A stretch of DNA of 6,278 nucleotides from an uncultured Alcaligenaceae bacterium (lineage in GTDB: Bacteria > Pseudomonadota > Gammaproteobacteria > Burkholderiales > Burkholderiaceae_B), in contig CALCPT010000457.1 in the NCBI GenBank assembly GCA_937897265.1, positions 1 to 6,278 on the forward strand. The letters are read 5' to 3'. Both the position numbers and the translations under genes were made by a program. Below are positions 5,608 to 6,278 of the stretch, piece by piece (positions within the stretch are counted from its first letter, which is position 1; the number at the start of each line of letters is the position of its first letter). The notes beneath the pieces are model-generated. The model saw only the letters and a program-made list of their open reading frames with translations, searched no databases and was not told the origin of the DNA.

Positions 5608-5697
5608 TCTAAGGGCTCACTAGGCAAGGCTTAAAGGTGCCTGAACGGGGTGGTGTTTCAAAGCTGTTGGATCAAAGAGAGTTTGTGAACTTCAGCA

Positions 5698-6051
5698 CTA
5701 AGCTCTGAATTCGACCTCGATACTGGTTTGAATCGGACAGGCTTGGCCGTTGTGGTGATAGCCAGAAAACACGAAATGCTGCCCCAATTTAACCGCCGCT
5801 TGATCGAGTCTGGCAAAACCGCTGCCCTTCGCGACTTTTACCCCCACAACTTGCCCAGACGCATCGATATTGAGAAGAAGTCGTGTTGCACCCCGCTCGC
5901 CAGCGTGTTTAGAAAAGGCTGGATAAAAAGCTTCAAAGTTAGGTGCTGATACGACATCAAGCTCTTTGAGGTCAACAAACCGCACATTTGGAAAGCGATT
6001 CGCTTGTCCTGGTGGAGCGAAATACGTGAACAAGTCTTTCAATAGGCCCAT
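5698..6051 (-). CDS. Short stand-alone TonB C-terminal-domain protein
   Basis: I choose the ATG at 6051, giving 117 residues. The frame extends upstream only to a TTG at 6141, and the added residues look non-coding and lie in AT-rich promoter-like DNA. Residues about 40-115 match the TonB C-terminal fold: YPAFSKHAGERGATRL (43-58), NIDASGQVVGVKVAKGSG (61-78), LDQAAV (82-87), a phenylalanine-rich strand, then NGQACPIQTSIEVEF (101-115). TonB normally uses this domain to contact outer-membrane transporters and transmit energy from ExbB-ExbD. This copy has no transmembrane anchor, no proline-rich linker and no signal peptide, so it cannot work as a classical TonB unless anchored by a partner. No ExbB/ExbD or receptor gene is visible in the window. 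The Shine-Dalgarno is weak. Domain assignment is fair; function is unknown. Confidence 0.75.
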   Translation of the reverse strand: MGLLKDLFTYFAPPGQANRFPNVRFVDLKELDVVSAPNFEAFYPAFSKHAGERGATRLLLNIDASGQVVGVKVAKGSGFARLDQAAVKLGQHFVFSGYHHNGQACPIQTSIEVEFRA

Positions 6052-6147
6052 AATTTCTGTCGCGCAAGTTGATATGCGGTTTTGTATCTCAAATAATCCA
6101 GGTAAAAAATGAATAACTGAAGTTGCTGGCTGCCGAGGCAAAAATAT

Positions 6148-6159
6148 ATACTAAAGTAT
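6148..6159. promoter_or_regulatory. Palindromic motif ATACTAAAGTAT, copy 2 (candidate operator)
   Basis: ATACT (6148-6152) and AGTAT (6155-6159) form a perfect inverted repeat around AA. On the complement it runs into TATATA/TATATT (6143-6150), a possible -10 for the TonB-domain gene. This is the same arrangement as the copy at 5572-5582. It also lies 47 bases before the divergent ATG at 6207, so it could act on both genes. Confidence 0.4.
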
Positions 6160-6206
6160 TATTTTTTTTGATGCCAAACGTTTACAAATTAGCAGCCTAA
6201 ACGAAT

Positions 6207-6278
6207 ATGACAACCATTAACGCTAATCGCGGTCCTTCAGGTGTCCTAGCTCCAGCGGCTGAGCAGACGGCTGACAAC
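6207..6278 (+). CDS. Possible N-terminus of an unidentified protein, cut by the window end
   Basis: An ATG at 6207 opens 24 codons that run to the end of the window without a stop, beginning MTTINANRGPSGVLAPAAEQ. An in-frame TAA at 6198-6200 means no earlier start is possible. The composition (Thr, Ala, Pro, Asn, no hydrophobic run) suggests a flexible cytoplasmic N-terminus and no signal peptide. There is no clear Shine-Dalgarno. I do not recognise the protein. It would be divergent from the TonB-domain gene. Confidence 0.4.
   Translation, partial: MTTINANRGPSGVLAPAAEQTADN

Noticed and set aside
5728..5949. A 73-codon + strand frame opposite the TonB-domain gene
   Set aside because: It is antisense to the conserved TonB C-terminal fold, with no independent support.
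6052..6141. N-terminal extension of the TonB-domain protein from a TTG at 6141
   Set aside because: It has no ribosome-binding site, sits next to AT-rich promoter-like DNA, and adds neither a membrane helix nor a signal peptide.
1..6278. CRISPR arrays, insertion sequences or attachment-site duplications beside the tRNA
   Set aside because: I saw no regularly spaced repeats, transposase, integrase or repeated tRNA 3' end in the window.

Overview
The window looks like chromosomal DNA from a Gram-negative proteobacterium, most likely a betaproteobacterium of the Burkholderiales type. Support comes from a tRNA-Lys with encoded CCA, a secreted beta-barrel protein ending in phenylalanine, a candidate lipoprotein, a TonB C-terminal domain, and a FadA-like thiolase. 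Base composition is moderate (near 50-55% GC by eye) except in the first ~300 bases, which are much richer in GC. The genus cannot be fixed from sequence alone.

Layout. (1) Bases 1-603, + strand: the last 200 codons of an acetyl-CoA acyltransferase (thiolase). Codon usage changes abruptly inside it at about base 300. (2) Bases 604-783: two hairpins, the second a very good bidirectional terminator between the convergent thiolase and outer-membrane genes. (3) Bases 784-1458, - strand: an outer-membrane beta-barrel protein. An FNR-like inverted repeat lies about 90 bases upstream of it. (4) Bases 1617-1766, + strand: a complete tRNA-Lys(UUU) unit with promoter, gene and rho-independent terminator. 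(5) Bases 1831-5445, - strand: five closely packed genes that read as one operon in the order YHS-domain secreted protein, DoxX-like membrane protein, candidate lipoprotein alpha/beta hydrolase, DedA/VTT membrane protein, and membrane-associated ATP-grasp ligase. (6) Bases 5446-5697: the operon's control region. (7) Bases 5698-6051, - strand: a short stand-alone TonB C-terminal-domain protein. (8) Bases 6052-6278: a divergent intergenic region and the first 24 codons of a possible + strand gene.

How the genes may work together. All five operon products are predicted to act in or at the envelope: one exported, one probably lipid-anchored, two integral membrane proteins and one membrane-leaning ligase. 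DedA proteins are known or proposed lipid-carrier translocases, ATP-grasp enzymes join a carboxylate to an amine, and the hydrolase could cleave an ester or amide. A lipid or lipid-linked-peptide modification pathway is therefore a reasonable hypothesis, but I do not recognise a described system with this exact composition. An 11-base palindromic motif occurs in the upstream regions of both this operon and the TonB-domain gene, in each case overlapping a -10-like hexamer, so the two units may share a regulator.
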